Of a DNA stretch of 64,000 nucleotides, positions 25,371 through 34,254 are shown piece after piece. The number at the start of each line of letters is the position of its first letter. Position 1 is the first letter of the stretch. Below the pieces are notes generated by a model. That model saw nothing but the letters and a program-made list of their open reading frames with translations. It searched no databases and was not told the DNA's origin. Both the position numbers and the translations under genes were made by a program. The stretch is from Sedimentibacter sp. SX930 (GTDB lineage Bacteria > Bacillota > Bacilli > Lactobacillales > Aerococcaceae), in contig MUZD01000009.1 of the NCBI GenBank assembly GCA_002155105.1, forward strand, positions 1-64,000, given 5' to 3'.

Positions 25371-26420
25371 ATGGTTAGTCTACTGGCAAATATTGGGATC
25401 ATATTTTTTGCTATTTACTTTTACTTGAGAAGCAATTTTGGGTCGCCAAATCAAGATAATGAGAAAATATCCTACTTCATCAAATGCATTTTATTGGAAG
25501 TGCTGGTAGGAATCGTTTTGCTAAGCTTTTCCACGGTTGTTCTGGGGATAAGATATGACTTCAGATTTTTGATGTTTTGTTTTTCTGCAAAATATATAGA
25601 TTGGAAAATAACCAGTTCAAGTATCCTGTTGTTAGGGATCATCAGGTTTTTCTGGGGCAATAATGATGTTGCCCAAATCAACCTGGTCGTCAGCATTTTA
25701 CTGGCAGTCACATTGCCGTTGATAGCCCACTATACCCAAGATAAGTTGAATGAGCTGACTCAATTGCTAGTCTTGGTCACTTATGCCATGATCCCTACAA
25801 TTGTGTTTACCAATCATCTGATAGCTGATAAATCACTCGTGTTGGGGATATTCAGTATTCTGATTACCTCCGGGTATGCTGCAACTTATGTTATGCACTA
25901 TTTTATTACGGATCTTTATAGATTGATCGTATCTGCGAGTACCGATCACCTGACGGATCTCAAGAATGTGCGCACTTTCAACAACGATCTGATATACGTG
26001 GAGCGGGAAAAGAAAGCAGTAACTTTGGCAGTGGTTGATATCGATTATTTTAAGGACTATAACGATAGCTTCGGACATGACAATGGCGATTTGCTTTTAA
26101 AACAGTTGGCGCAGGTGTTCAATGAGCTTTCGACTATTGACACAGATTTCTACAGAATCGGTGGTGAGGAGTTTGGCGTGATCATCGACACTCCAAATCA
26201 AAGGGATGCAGAGGAATTCATTCATGATTTGCAGGAAATAGTCGCTCACAGCAAATTTTACACAACTTCAGGCGAACCGGTCAGCGTTACCATATCTGTG
26301 GGGGTGGCGCACAATCGCACAGGGGAAACCTTGAAAAAAACGCTCAAACGGGCAGATGTGGCGCTGTATAAAGCAAAAAAAGGCGGCAGAAACCAAGTTA
26401 TTGTTTCTTTTCCCCATTAA
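25371..26420 (+). CDS. Membrane diguanylate cyclase (5TM-GGDEF)
   Basis: A 349-residue inner-membrane protein. Residues 1 to about 185 contain five or six hydrophobic segments of the 5TM sensor type (5TMR of LytS/YhcK). The rest is a GGDEF domain: DHLTDLKNVRTFNNDL, VVDIDYFKDYNDSFGHDNGDLLL and the active motif YRIGGEEFGV. The inhibitory RxxD site is absent (STID). It should make cyclic-di-GMP from GTP. The ATG at 25371 follows AAGGAG; upstream in-frame sequence lacks a site. Confidence 0.9.
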   Translation: MVSLLANIGIIFFAIYFYLRSNFGSPNQDNEKISYFIKCILLEVLVGIVLLSFSTVVLGIRYDFRFLMFCFSAKYIDWKITSSSILLLGIIRFFWGNNDVAQINLVVSILLAVTLPLIAHYTQDKLNELTQLLVLVTYAMIPTIVFTNHLIADKSLVLGIFSILITSGYAATYVMHYFITDLYRLIVSASTDHLTDLKNVRTFNNDLIYVEREKKAVTLAVVDIDYFKDYNDSFGHDNGDLLLKQLAQVFNELSTIDTDFYRIGGEEFGVIIDTPNQRDAEEFIHDLQEIVAHSKFYTTSGEPVSVTISVGVAHNRTGETLKKTLKRADVALYKAKKGGRNQVIVSFPH

Positions 26421-26521
26421 AGACAGGGGGTTCACTGAGTGGAACAAAACTGACAGCTTCGTTTGTTATAAGTAAGGATTTTAAACTAACGTACTATCAG
26501 CCTCTGTGCAACCCCATTAAA

Positions 26522-26567
26522 AAAAACAGCCACAACTGTTGATAAGACAACTTTTGTGGCTGTTTTT
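26522..26567 (+). terminator. Rho-independent terminator
   Basis: AAAAACAGCCACAA pairs with TTGTGGCTGTTTTT, 100 bp after the cyclase stop. Confidence 0.88.
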
Positions 26568-26660
26568 CGATTTTGGACAAAAAACAAATCAGTTCAGCAT
26601 TTAAAGCCATATTCCGATAAGCAAATAATCAATATTGTTTCTATCGTTTTGTACATTAGA

Positions 26661-26669
26661 TGATATAAT
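26661..26669 (+). promoter_or_regulatory. Extended -10 promoter
   Basis: TG-A-TATAAT lies about 95 bp upstream of the GGDEF-EAL gene. The gap 26421-26764 contains this and the preceding terminator but no gene. Confidence 0.55.
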
Positions 26670-26764
26670 CATTTAAGTGAATAGCAAGGGATAATTGATA
26701 TCTCCGCTTTTCACAAGATTGTTTCAGAAAAAATAGGGCAATAAGTGTTATCGGGGGTTGAGTG

Positions 26765-29029
26765 ATGGGAAGAGACAAATTAAAGATGGTAGAAATAACC
26801 TATTTCTTGGTACCCTTTTTGATAATATCAATAGGTTTCTCGATTTTGACAGCTTTAACAGTCAAAAATCGAATTGATGAACAGTATCGTCAGCTTGAAG
26901 AGACGACTTTAGAAATTGCAAACAGCTATTCCCACAGTTTGACTCACACAAGCGAAGCATATGAGATCATTACAGAACTTTTGGATGAAAAAATAATGAT
27001 AGCAAGTCAAGCCATCATGCTTATTGAAAATAAGGATAATAATGAGGTGTTGGATAGTATTTCCAAAACGTTCAATGTGGATGAAATACATTTGTACAAC
27101 AATGAGGGAGTCGTTACCAATAGCACTTATGAAGAAGTTATCGGGTGGCAAGCACCTGAAGGACATCCGGTTCATGATTTCATGATGAGCGATCAGACTA
27201 TGCTGGTGGAAGACGTCCGTCCGGACACCGAGAATGGTTTATATTATAAATTTGGCTATGTCAAAGATGAGACGGGTGGATTTGTTCAATTAGGGATTCT
27301 GGCTGAAAATATCCAGGATTTCATTGGGGCGTTTGAAATCACAAAATTATTAAGTGATATTTCAAACAGGGGAGATGTAAAACACGTATTCTTTGTCGAC
27401 ACGAAGTACGAAATCCTTGCGAGCAGTCTTCCAAACTATACAGGCAGTACAATCGATGTGAAAGACATTCGTGAGGAAATGGATGGCAATGAATCGGATG
27501 TGCATAGAGATGAAATAAATGGATCCTCATTTTTCAGAATTTCTGTACCTATATTTGTCGAAAAAGAAAAAATAGGGTCGTTGTTGATACATTGGCCAAC
27601 CGATAAAGTGGATGCCAAAATTACTCAAATGCTTCGTTACGCTACTACGGTCTCACTAATTGTTATTAGTATAACGGGGGGCATCCTCTATTATGCTTAT
27701 CGGAAAAATAAGTCCAACATCAAAATCGCTTACTATGATGAACTTACGGGCCTTCGAAACAGCAAATATCTTACGGAGTATCTATATCAAGTCCTACGAA
27801 ATCCATACAGAAGAAGTAAAGCGGTGCTGCTTCTCAATTTCGTTAATTTTAAAACACTGAACATCACCTACGGATTTTTATATGGAGATGAGGTACTAAA
27901 ACAGATTACAGTTAAGGTCAGGACATTATTGGATTCGGATGACTTATTTTTCAGGTTTGACGGAGACAGATTTATATTAGTGCTTGAAGATTACGCAGAC
28001 CAGCAAGAACTGAGAGCTTTCGCTGATAAACTTATGCACATTTTTGAGGGTCCGATTATTGTAGGAACGGAACGTCAGTATGTGGCTGTTCAAATAGCTA
28101 TAGTGGAGATCAAAGATAGACATACCTCAACGGATAAAATTCTGCAGGATGCAACACTGACACTTTCTCATATCAAGGATAGTTCAACAGATCAGGTGGC
28201 TTTCTTTAACGAAGATATGGAGAAACGACTCCTACGGCAAGATAAAATTGTAAAAGTATTGCGGGAAGTCATTGAAGGAAAAGATACTGAATCTTTTTAT
28301 CTGGAATTCCAGCCGAAGCTCGACTTGATGAAAGATAAAATCATTGGGTTCGAAGCACTGGCTAGGCTTCGAATTGAAAATCTGGGCCAGGTGGCTCCGG
28401 ATGAATTTATTGCTTTAGCTGAGGAAAAATTGTTGATCTATGATGTAGGCAACCATATTCTGCTGCTTGCATGTGACTTTTTAAAACGACTCCAGGATGA
28501 AGGCTTTCATGAAACGAGTGTAGCAGTCAATATATCCGGCATTCAATTGCTGCGGGAAGACTTTGTGGAGAATCTGCAACAAAAACTCTTTTCATCAGAA
28601 AAGGTCAAGAAGCCACTGGAATTCGAAGTTACGGAAACGGTATTGCTCGACCATTTTAGCCAGATCAACGAAACATTAGAGGCAATCAAAAAAATGGATA
28701 TAGCCATTTCATTGGATGATTTTGGGACGGGTTATTCCTCTTTTTCCAGACTTGCTGAACTGCACATAGATACTATAAAGATAGATCGATTCTTTATCGA
28801 TAAGATAAGTCATACAGCTGAAAAGGACCTGATCATTTCCGATGTCATCTCTATGGCCCATAAAATTGGGTTAAGCGTTGTAGCAGAGGGTGTGGAGGAT
28901 GAAAGGCAAAAAGCCTACCTGCAAAAATATGGGTGCGATATCATCCAAGGCTATCTTCTCAGTAAACCGTTACCTGAAGAGAGTGCCATAAACTTTTTAA
29001 GACGTTACGAAAGTGACCTACAGCAGTGA
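26765..29029 (+). CDS. Membrane GGDEF-EAL protein, probable c-di-GMP phosphodiesterase
   Basis: A 754-residue protein. A membrane segment at about 10-32, an extracellular sensor of about 250 residues (double-Cache-like), and a second membrane segment near 290-310 precede the two catalytic domains. The GGDEF domain (about 325-480) is degenerate: FRFDGDRFIL replaces GGDEF. The EAL domain (about 510-745) is complete: GFEALARL, NISGIQL, EVTETVLL, DDFGTGYSS, TIKIDRFFID, VAEGVED, QGYLLSKPL. The expected role is hydrolysis of cyclic-di-GMP, with the GGDEF part regulatory. A G-rich tract precedes the ATG; a GTG 3 nt earlier is possible. Confidence 0.9.
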   Translation: MGRDKLKMVEITYFLVPFLIISIGFSILTALTVKNRIDEQYRQLEETTLEIANSYSHSLTHTSEAYEIITELLDEKIMIASQAIMLIENKDNNEVLDSISKTFNVDEIHLYNNEGVVTNSTYEEVIGWQAPEGHPVHDFMMSDQTMLVEDVRPDTENGLYYKFGYVKDETGGFVQLGILAENIQDFIGAFEITKLLSDISNRGDVKHVFFVDTKYEILASSLPNYTGSTIDVKDIREEMDGNESDVHRDEINGSSFFRISVPIFVEKEKIGSLLIHWPTDKVDAKITQMLRYATTVSLIVISITGGILYYAYRKNKSNIKIAYYDELTGLRNSKYLTEYLYQVLRNPYRRSKAVLLLNFVNFKTLNITYGFLYGDEVLKQITVKVRTLLDSDDLFFRFDGDRFILVLEDYADQQELRAFADKLMHIFEGPIIVGTERQYVAVQIAIVEIKDRHTSTDKILQDATLTLSHIKDSSTDQVAFFNEDMEKRLLRQDKIVKVLREVIEGKDTESFYLEFQPKLDLMKDKIIGFEALARLRIENLGQVAPDEFIALAEEKLLIYDVGNHILLLACDFLKRLQDEGFHETSVAVNISGIQLLREDFVENLQQKLFSSEKVKKPLEFEVTETVLLDHFSQINETLEAIKKMDIAISLDDFGTGYSSFSRLAELHIDTIKIDRFFIDKISHTAEKDLIISDVISMAHKIGLSVVAEGVEDERQKAYLQKYGCDIIQGYLLSKPLPEESAINFLRRYESDLQQ

Positions 29030-29096
29030 ATTTGCTCAGTAAACGTGACACATGAATGATTTGAATGCACCGGGAAAGTAATTAAAGGAGGATAAA

Positions 29097-30593
29097 ATGG
29101 TAGCTGGATTTCAAGAAAATGACTTGGATAAACTTGACTCGGTAATTAAGAGTGATACCCATAAGGACATCTCATTGGAAATGCAAACAGAAAATAATCT
29201 GAGGGAGGAAAATATCGAGCTGCAACGCTATGTCTCAGTGACAAAAGATTTATTCTGTATTTTTTCATTCGGTGGAAAAATTATCAAAATCAATCGGGCA
29301 TGGCGCGAATCATTGGGTTACAATGATTCACAGATGATTGGCAAGAGTATTTTTGAAATCATCGTTAATGATGATGTTTATGCCACAAAATTTGCTATCA
29401 GTGAGTCAGTGAAATCTGGCGGGCTTGATAAATTTGTCAACAGAGTCCTGAACCATAAAGGGATAGTCCATTACTATGAGTGGCGTGTGAAAGTTTTTGA
29501 GAATAGCATATATGCATCAGGACGCGATATTTCAGATCTGATTATGACGCGGGAAAAACTTGAGTACTATCATAACAGAGATGCATTGACAGGGATGTAT
29601 CAGCGCAGTTTTATCCAATCTTCATCCGAGGCGATGGTTCTTCCCTATCAACTGCCTCTTAGCGTCATTTTTGTTGATCTGAATGGGTTGAAACTGATCA
29701 ATGACTCTTATGGACATGATCAAGGGGATGAATTACTGCGCACGATTTCACAGAAAATGCTAAGTTATCAACGGGAAGGTGACATTTTCGTCCGTTATGG
29801 TGGAGATGAGTTTGTGTTGTTGCTCCCATACACATCTTATGATGTTGCCTCTTCACTTGCTGACAAAATAAAAAATAGTGATACTTTAAAAATTTCCGGG
29901 AGATTCCCGTCAGAATGGGTTTCTATTTCATTGGGGGTTGCAACAAAGGCAGGGATAGAAGACTCTGTTGAAGACATCATTATGGAAGCAGATAGATTGA
30001 TGTACGAAGATAAGTTGCGCAAAAGCCGGAAGCACAAGCATTCGATTATTGAAGGTATCAAGTCGAATCCAAGGTTATTAAGGAAATGGGATCCGATTCA
30101 CGCAGAAAATGTTGCCGACCATGCCGGAAAAATTGCAGAAAAAATGGGGCTTGAGCCATACTTACAGGAATTAGTGAAGAAAGCTGCCTTAGTGCATGAT
30201 ATCGGGAAAATAACTATACCGTCAAAAATTCTCAATAAGGACGCCTCATTAACTCAAAAAGAATTAGAGCAAATCAAACGCCATCCTGAATCGGGATACC
30301 AAATTCTTCGGTCCGTCGATGAATACGCATCTGTTGCGATGATTATCTTGTCCCATCATGAGTGGGTAGATGGATCAGGGTATCCAGAAAAATTGAAAGG
30401 AGAGGACATTCCTTTAGCTTCCCGGATCATCGCAGTTGCCGATTCATATGATGCAATGACCAGTGGGCGTATCTATACCGATTGCAAAACAAAGGAAGAA
30501 GCTATTCAAGAATTAAGGGCATGCGCAGGATCCCAGTTCGATCCTGAAGTTGTTTCGGTATTCATTGAACAAGTACTTCTTTATGGAGAATAA
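29097..30593 (+). CDS. PAS-GGDEF-HD-GYP protein
   Basis: A 498-residue cytoplasmic protein with domains in order: a PAS sensor (about 45-155, FCIFSFGGKIIKINRAWRESLGY), a GGDEF domain (about 160-310) with active VRYGGDEFVL and an RxxD inhibitory site (REGD) just before it, and an HD-GYP domain (about 325-495) with LVHDIGKI and HHEWVDGSGYPEKLKGEDIPLASRIIAVADSYDAMT. The two enzyme types oppose each other: one makes, one degrades cyclic-di-GMP. AAAGGAGG precedes the ATG, 67 bp after the GGDEF-EAL gene, so both probably share a transcript. Confidence 0.92.
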   Translation: MVAGFQENDLDKLDSVIKSDTHKDISLEMQTENNLREENIELQRYVSVTKDLFCIFSFGGKIIKINRAWRESLGYNDSQMIGKSIFEIIVNDDVYATKFAISESVKSGGLDKFVNRVLNHKGIVHYYEWRVKVFENSIYASGRDISDLIMTREKLEYYHNRDALTGMYQRSFIQSSSEAMVLPYQLPLSVIFVDLNGLKLINDSYGHDQGDELLRTISQKMLSYQREGDIFVRYGGDEFVLLLPYTSYDVASSLADKIKNSDTLKISGRFPSEWVSISLGVATKAGIEDSVEDIIMEADRLMYEDKLRKSRKHKHSIIEGIKSNPRLLRKWDPIHAENVADHAGKIAEKMGLEPYLQELVKKAALVHDIGKITIPSKILNKDASLTQKELEQIKRHPESGYQILRSVDEYASVAMIILSHHEWVDGSGYPEKLKGEDIPLASRIIAVADSYDAMTSGRIYTDCKTKEEAIQELRACAGSQFDPEVVSVFIEQVLLYGE

Positions 30594-30624
30594 TGAGGCT
30601 GGAGACGACTTTGATTCATTTGAA

Positions 30625-30651
30625 AAAAGGAATCTTATACTCCTTTTGGCT
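30625..30651. terminator. Shared terminator between convergent genes
   Basis: AAAAGGA pairs with TCCTTTT between the convergent HD-GYP and PAS-GGDEF stops, with A- and T-rich flanks on both sides. Confidence 0.5.
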
Positions 30652-30660
30652 ATCCTACAA

Positions 30661-31644
30661 TCAGGAATAGACGATACGATTTCGGCCAGTATGTTTTGCG
30701 TGGTAAAGACGCTCGTCGGCAAGTTCCAAGAGTTCCACCAGATCTTGCTTTTCGTGATTTGAGGCGATTCCAGCACTGACAGTCAAGGCATGCTTGATGG
30801 GGAAGTCAGTATTCTTGAGGCTTTGCTGAATGCGTTCCCCGATAATTCGAGCATTTTCACTCGCTAGATTTGGGAATATAATCAAAAATTCTTCTCCACC
30901 ATATCGAGCAGCAATATCCACTTCACGAATGTTGGAACGGAGGACGGGACCGATTCTGTTCAACACTTGATCACCGACCAAATGGCCGTAGGTATCATTT
31001 ATATTTTTGAAATGATCTATATCCAGCAATAAAATAGAGTAGTTTTTCTTATTCAGAAGACTGTATTGATGAATCGAGGATAACTTTTCATTCAATGCAG
31101 CCCTTGTGTACAGCTTGGTCAGGCTGTCAATTTCTGCCCGTGCACGCCAGAAAGTCGATTTATGAAGCAGTTCCCGTTTCTGGTTCTCGTCTTCAGTTAT
31201 ATCAAACACATTTCCTGCAAGGAATAGTGGCTTATGATCGGCTGACCATTGCGTAACTTTGCCACGATCATAAAAAACTTTCCAAGATCCGTCTTTTGCT
31301 TGAATGCGGTACTTGACTTCCCATACAGGTACTAATCCCTTGAGGTGCGCACGCATTTCATCCATCACAGCGTCATAATCTTCAGGGTGCAGCTTTTCTG
31401 TAAAAAATTCGAATCCCGTTTCTGCAGGCACTTCATCCTGTGAATACCCAAGCGCACTTGCTTTCAAAGGATTGAAAGTTACAATATTTTTTTGACAATC
31501 CCAAAACCACTGTCCCAGGTTTCCCAACCACGGGAATTTCGAGAAATCATCTTGGTATACTTGACTGATCAGTTCCTTGTTCAAACGTTTTAAATAGGCA
31601 ATTTCATCCAATAGGCTTTTTTGCTCTGTTCCATTGTTTTTCAT
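30661..31644 (-). CDS. PAS-GGDEF diguanylate cyclase
   Basis: A 327-residue cytoplasmic protein. A short coiled coil leads into a PAS domain (about 35-150, LGQWFWDCQKNIVTFNPLKASALGY, with the PAC-like part WKVFYDRGKVTQW). The GGDEF domain covers the rest: LLLDIDHFKNINDTYGHLVGDQVL, ARYGGEEFLIIF. An intact inhibitory site REVD sits 5 residues before it, so product-inhibited cyclic-di-GMP synthesis is expected. The start at 31644 (MKNNGTEQ) follows GGAGG; an in-frame ATG 36 nt upstream has no site. It is divergent from the pilus operon. Confidence 0.9.
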   Translation of the reverse strand: MKNNGTEQKSLLDEIAYLKRLNKELISQVYQDDFSKFPWLGNLGQWFWDCQKNIVTFNPLKASALGYSQDEVPAETGFEFFTEKLHPEDYDAVMDEMRAHLKGLVPVWEVKYRIQAKDGSWKVFYDRGKVTQWSADHKPLFLAGNVFDITEDENQKRELLHKSTFWRARAEIDSLTKLYTRAALNEKLSSIHQYSLLNKKNYSILLLDIDHFKNINDTYGHLVGDQVLNRIGPVLRSNIREVDIAARYGGEEFLIIFPNLASENARIIGERIQQSLKNTDFPIKHALTVSAGIASNHEKQDLVELLELADERLYHAKHTGRNRIVYS

Positions 31645-31771
31645 GATAACCTCCGTGTCAATATACGTCTTAACGACCATTTTACCATCATATTTGTGAA
31701 TAGTCTTGTCGTTAAATGGGGGCTGTATACTCTAACGCAGGGGAACACCATTTTGCATGAATTCAATATCA

Positions 31772-31800
31772 TTGACAGTCAACCGGCAAGATAATATACT
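31772..31800 (+). promoter_or_regulatory. Promoter of the type IV pilus operon
   Basis: A consensus TTGACA (31772-31777) and TATACT (31795-31800) are 17 bp apart, leaving an untranslated leader of about 85 nt. I see no cyclic-di-GMP riboswitch consensus in that leader. Confidence 0.75.
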
Positions 31801-31891
31801 CATTAATAACATTTTTAACAAAATTGTTGCATTTTGAGATTGGGAAAGCGGTCCGTATTTATAAATATATTTCCAAAGAGGGAAGAAGACC

Positions 31892-32302
31892 ATGAAATGT
31901 TGGTATAGGAAACAAATGAAGGGTATGTTATCAGAAGAAGAGGGTATGACGCTCGTCGAGGTGTTGGCATCCATTCTGCTTCTGTCGCTTATCATCACAA
32001 CTTTTTTATCTTTTTTTATCCAAGCAGCAAAAATAAATAATCAGACCGATACCGTCAATGAGGCAACTTTTATTGCACAAGAACAAATCGAATTACTTAC
32101 CTACTATTCAAAGACAGAGAGTATGGAAAAAACAAAGAGTCTAATGGAAACGGAAAGTTCGAGCACCAACTCAGGATTTCAGATTAAAACAGGATTGGTC
32201 AAATCAGGTGAGACACTCTACACAGGAACTGTGACGGTTTCCAAGGAAGGAAAAATTCATGCACAAATGGAAACGCGGCTGTCGTTTCGTACAGCAGAAT
32301 AG
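31892..32302 (+). CDS. Minor pilin, PilV/GspI-like
   Basis: A 136-residue prepilin. The class III signal is clear: EEEG followed by MTLVEVLASILLLSLIITTFL, so cleavage after glycine 18 by the prepilin peptidase and methylation of Met are expected, with Glu at position 5. The body is short and probably beta-rich. GAGGGAAG precedes the ATG. It overlaps the next minor pilin gene by 44 bp, implying tight co-expression. It likely takes part in priming pilus assembly. Confidence 0.85.
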   Translation: MKCWYRKQMKGMLSEEEGMTLVEVLASILLLSLIITTFLSFFIQAAKINNQTDTVNEATFIAQEQIELLTYYSKTESMEKTKSLMETESSSTNSGFQIKTGLVKSGETLYTGTVTVSKEGKIHAQMETRLSFRTAE

Positions 32303-32750
32303 CTCGAAGATTAATCTACGGAACGAGTCAGGGATGACTCTCGTGGAGTTGTTGGCCAGTATTGCGCTGCTTTCTGTTGTGCTTTCATTGGTGGGGGCTG
32401 TTCACCTGTTTGGCCAAAAGCAATATCTGACGCAATCTTATTCCGCACGTCAATCAAATGATTTCGCTTACACGCTTTCTGTCATTTCCAGAGAAGTGCG
32501 CAAGGCGCCATTTGATGATATCACGGTATCAGAATCAAGGGATACCCTTTTGATTGACGGTGTTGTGGTATTCAGTCAACAGGATTCACAGCTTGTGAAA
32601 AATACTAGTCAGGTTTTGGCAGAGGATGTTGAGGACTTCGTTGTCACTCCAGATGCTACAACAAAGAGCCTCAAAATCGTATTGAAAAGTTTGTCAGAAA
32701 TGAATAGCCAGCCAAAAGAATATCAAACTACGATTTATTTCAGAAGGTGA
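32259..32750 (+). CDS. Minor pilin, PilW/GspJ-like
   Basis: A 163-residue prepilin with the cleavage motif NESG followed by MTLVELLASIALLSVVLSLVG. The mature part contains the RQSNDFAYTLSVISREVRKAPF segment, typical of PilW/ComGF-like pseudopilins. A long basic leader of 25 residues precedes the glycine. It overlaps the genes on each side, so it is part of the minor-pilin block. Confidence 0.82.
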   Translation: MHKWKRGCRFVQQNSSKINLRNESGMTLVELLASIALLSVVLSLVGAVHLFGQKQYLTQSYSARQSNDFAYTLSVISREVRKAPFDDITVSESRDTLLIDGVVVFSQQDSQLVKNTSQVLAEDVEDFVVTPDATTKSLKIVLKSLSEMNSQPKEYQTTIYFRR

Positions 32751-32758
32751 GTGATGGG

Positions 32759-34237
32759 ATGAGAATCAAGCATCTCCGAGAGGACGAAAAAGGCAGTGGC
32801 CTGGTTTTGACATTAATGGTGCTTCTCGTGCTGTCTGTACTTGGTGTTTCAATCGGAGCACTCACACTCGGCAGCTATCGCCTGAGTGATGCCAACCGCG
32901 ATGATACATCAGCTTACTATGTGGCAGAGGCAGGAGCCGTTGCAGCTTATGAAGAGATTCAGAGTCAAGTGTTGAGCGCCTATGAAAGTGATGCAACAGA
33001 GGGCTCCTTCTATGATCATGTGTCTACAATTGTGACCTCAAAAAATGGACAGTCCCCTGTTGATTTCGGGGAACAGTTCGGCAGCGACCCTACTGCCAAA
33101 ATCACCACAGCGAAAAACGACTCAAAAAACTACACCCTCACTTCCATTGGAGAAGTGGATGGGAAAAAAAGAACCGTCACCAAACAATTCACTGTGACCT
33201 GGGTCAATAAAAACACCGGGGGCGGCGGTGGGTTACCGACACTCCCTGCCAATGCGGCTTTGTTATCCCAAGGAAAGATTGAAATTTCCAATGGTACGTT
33301 ACAGGGCGATATATATACTAATTCTGTGGAACCGAAATCATTCCAAATTTCAGGCAATCCCACTTTTACATCAGCAACGTTGTTTTACTCGAATAAGATA
33401 GCAGAACCTGAGGAGTTACTGGATTATCCATCTTGGTATAATAAATTGCCAAAATTGGAAGCTATAGATGAGGATTGGGATTTTGGAACGTATCCTGGAT
33501 TGTTGAATCAGATTTCCGCACCCAATATAACAGGAAAGCTACCTGTTAAAAAAATGGGGACTCATGCGGTTCAGGATGAGGACGGAAACGTAATGGTCAC
33601 AAACCATCAAGCTGTTGGATACGAACTTAATTTAGAATCAGACGTTTATATTCCGGAAATGACAAGTAACTCGAACCGGAGTTTTTCAATCAATACTGGA
33701 GGCACCAATCGCACGATTTTGGTAGATGCACTAGATCTGGGTGGGGATATTCATGTTGAAGGTGAAGGGACGCTAACAATTGTTATTAAAAATTCATTTA
33801 ACATAAACAATGGAGGCATCTCTTTCAACAAGGACGGATCCCAAAGTAAACTTTCACTAGTTTATTTAGGAAATAGTGAGTTGGATTTGGGGAAAATTAA
33901 ACAAATAAACGGAAATATGATTGTAAAAAATGCTGGTATAAAAACGAATAATACTATCATTAATGGAGTCTTCCTGACAGGAGGCAGCACTGTTCAGCTG
34001 TCTGGTGGGGGTTCAGGCTCCAACATGATGCTTATTGCGCCGAATGCTGCGGTCTCGTTAACGGGCTCCTATTCAATCAATGGCACGGTTGTTGCAAAAA
34101 CATTCGAAATGGGGGGCGGTACGAGTCTGTCTTATCAAGCCATCAACACAACTGGCTTTCCGTTCGGATCTACGGCGCCTGCTGCTGATCCGGAGCCGGA
34201 AGCTATCATCAGCTCAGAGCCAATCATAGAAAACTAG
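32759..34237 (+). CDS. Large PilX-like pilus component, possible tip protein
   Basis: A 492-residue protein with a PilX-type N-terminus. EDEKGSGLVLTLMVLLVLSVLGVSIGALTLGSYR is a hydrophobic helix as in PilX/GspK proteins, followed by AYYVAEAGAVAAYEEI. After a glycine-rich hinge (TGGGGGLPTLPANAALL, near 155) comes a large domain of about 300 residues. It is rich in G/S/T/N and short beta repeats (INNGGISFNKDGS, GGSTVQLSGGGSGSNMMLIAPNAAVSLTG), suggesting a beta-solenoid. The tail is proline/glutamate-rich. Size and shape suggest an adhesive or capping minor pilin. ATG 32759 is favoured over GTG 32747 by the position of AAGGTGAG. Confidence 0.75.
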   Translation: MRIKHLREDEKGSGLVLTLMVLLVLSVLGVSIGALTLGSYRLSDANRDDTSAYYVAEAGAVAAYEEIQSQVLSAYESDATEGSFYDHVSTIVTSKNGQSPVDFGEQFGSDPTAKITTAKNDSKNYTLTSIGEVDGKKRTVTKQFTVTWVNKNTGGGGGLPTLPANAALLSQGKIEISNGTLQGDIYTNSVEPKSFQISGNPTFTSATLFYSNKIAEPEELLDYPSWYNKLPKLEAIDEDWDFGTYPGLLNQISAPNITGKLPVKKMGTHAVQDEDGNVMVTNHQAVGYELNLESDVYIPEMTSNSNRSFSINTGGTNRTILVDALDLGGDIHVEGEGTLTIVIKNSFNINNGGISFNKDGSQSKLSLVYLGNSELDLGKIKQINGNMIVKNAGIKTNNTIINGVFLTGGSTVQLSGGGSGSNMMLIAPNAAVSLTGSYSINGTVVAKTFEMGGGTSLSYQAINTTGFPFGSTAPAADPEPEAIISSEPIIEN

Positions 34238-34254
34238 CAGAAAGGTGGGATAGC

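Noticed and set aside
31801-31891. Cyclic-di-GMP riboswitch in the pilus operon leader
   Set aside because: The position would be attractive, but the leader is AT-rich and lacks the conserved riboswitch core.
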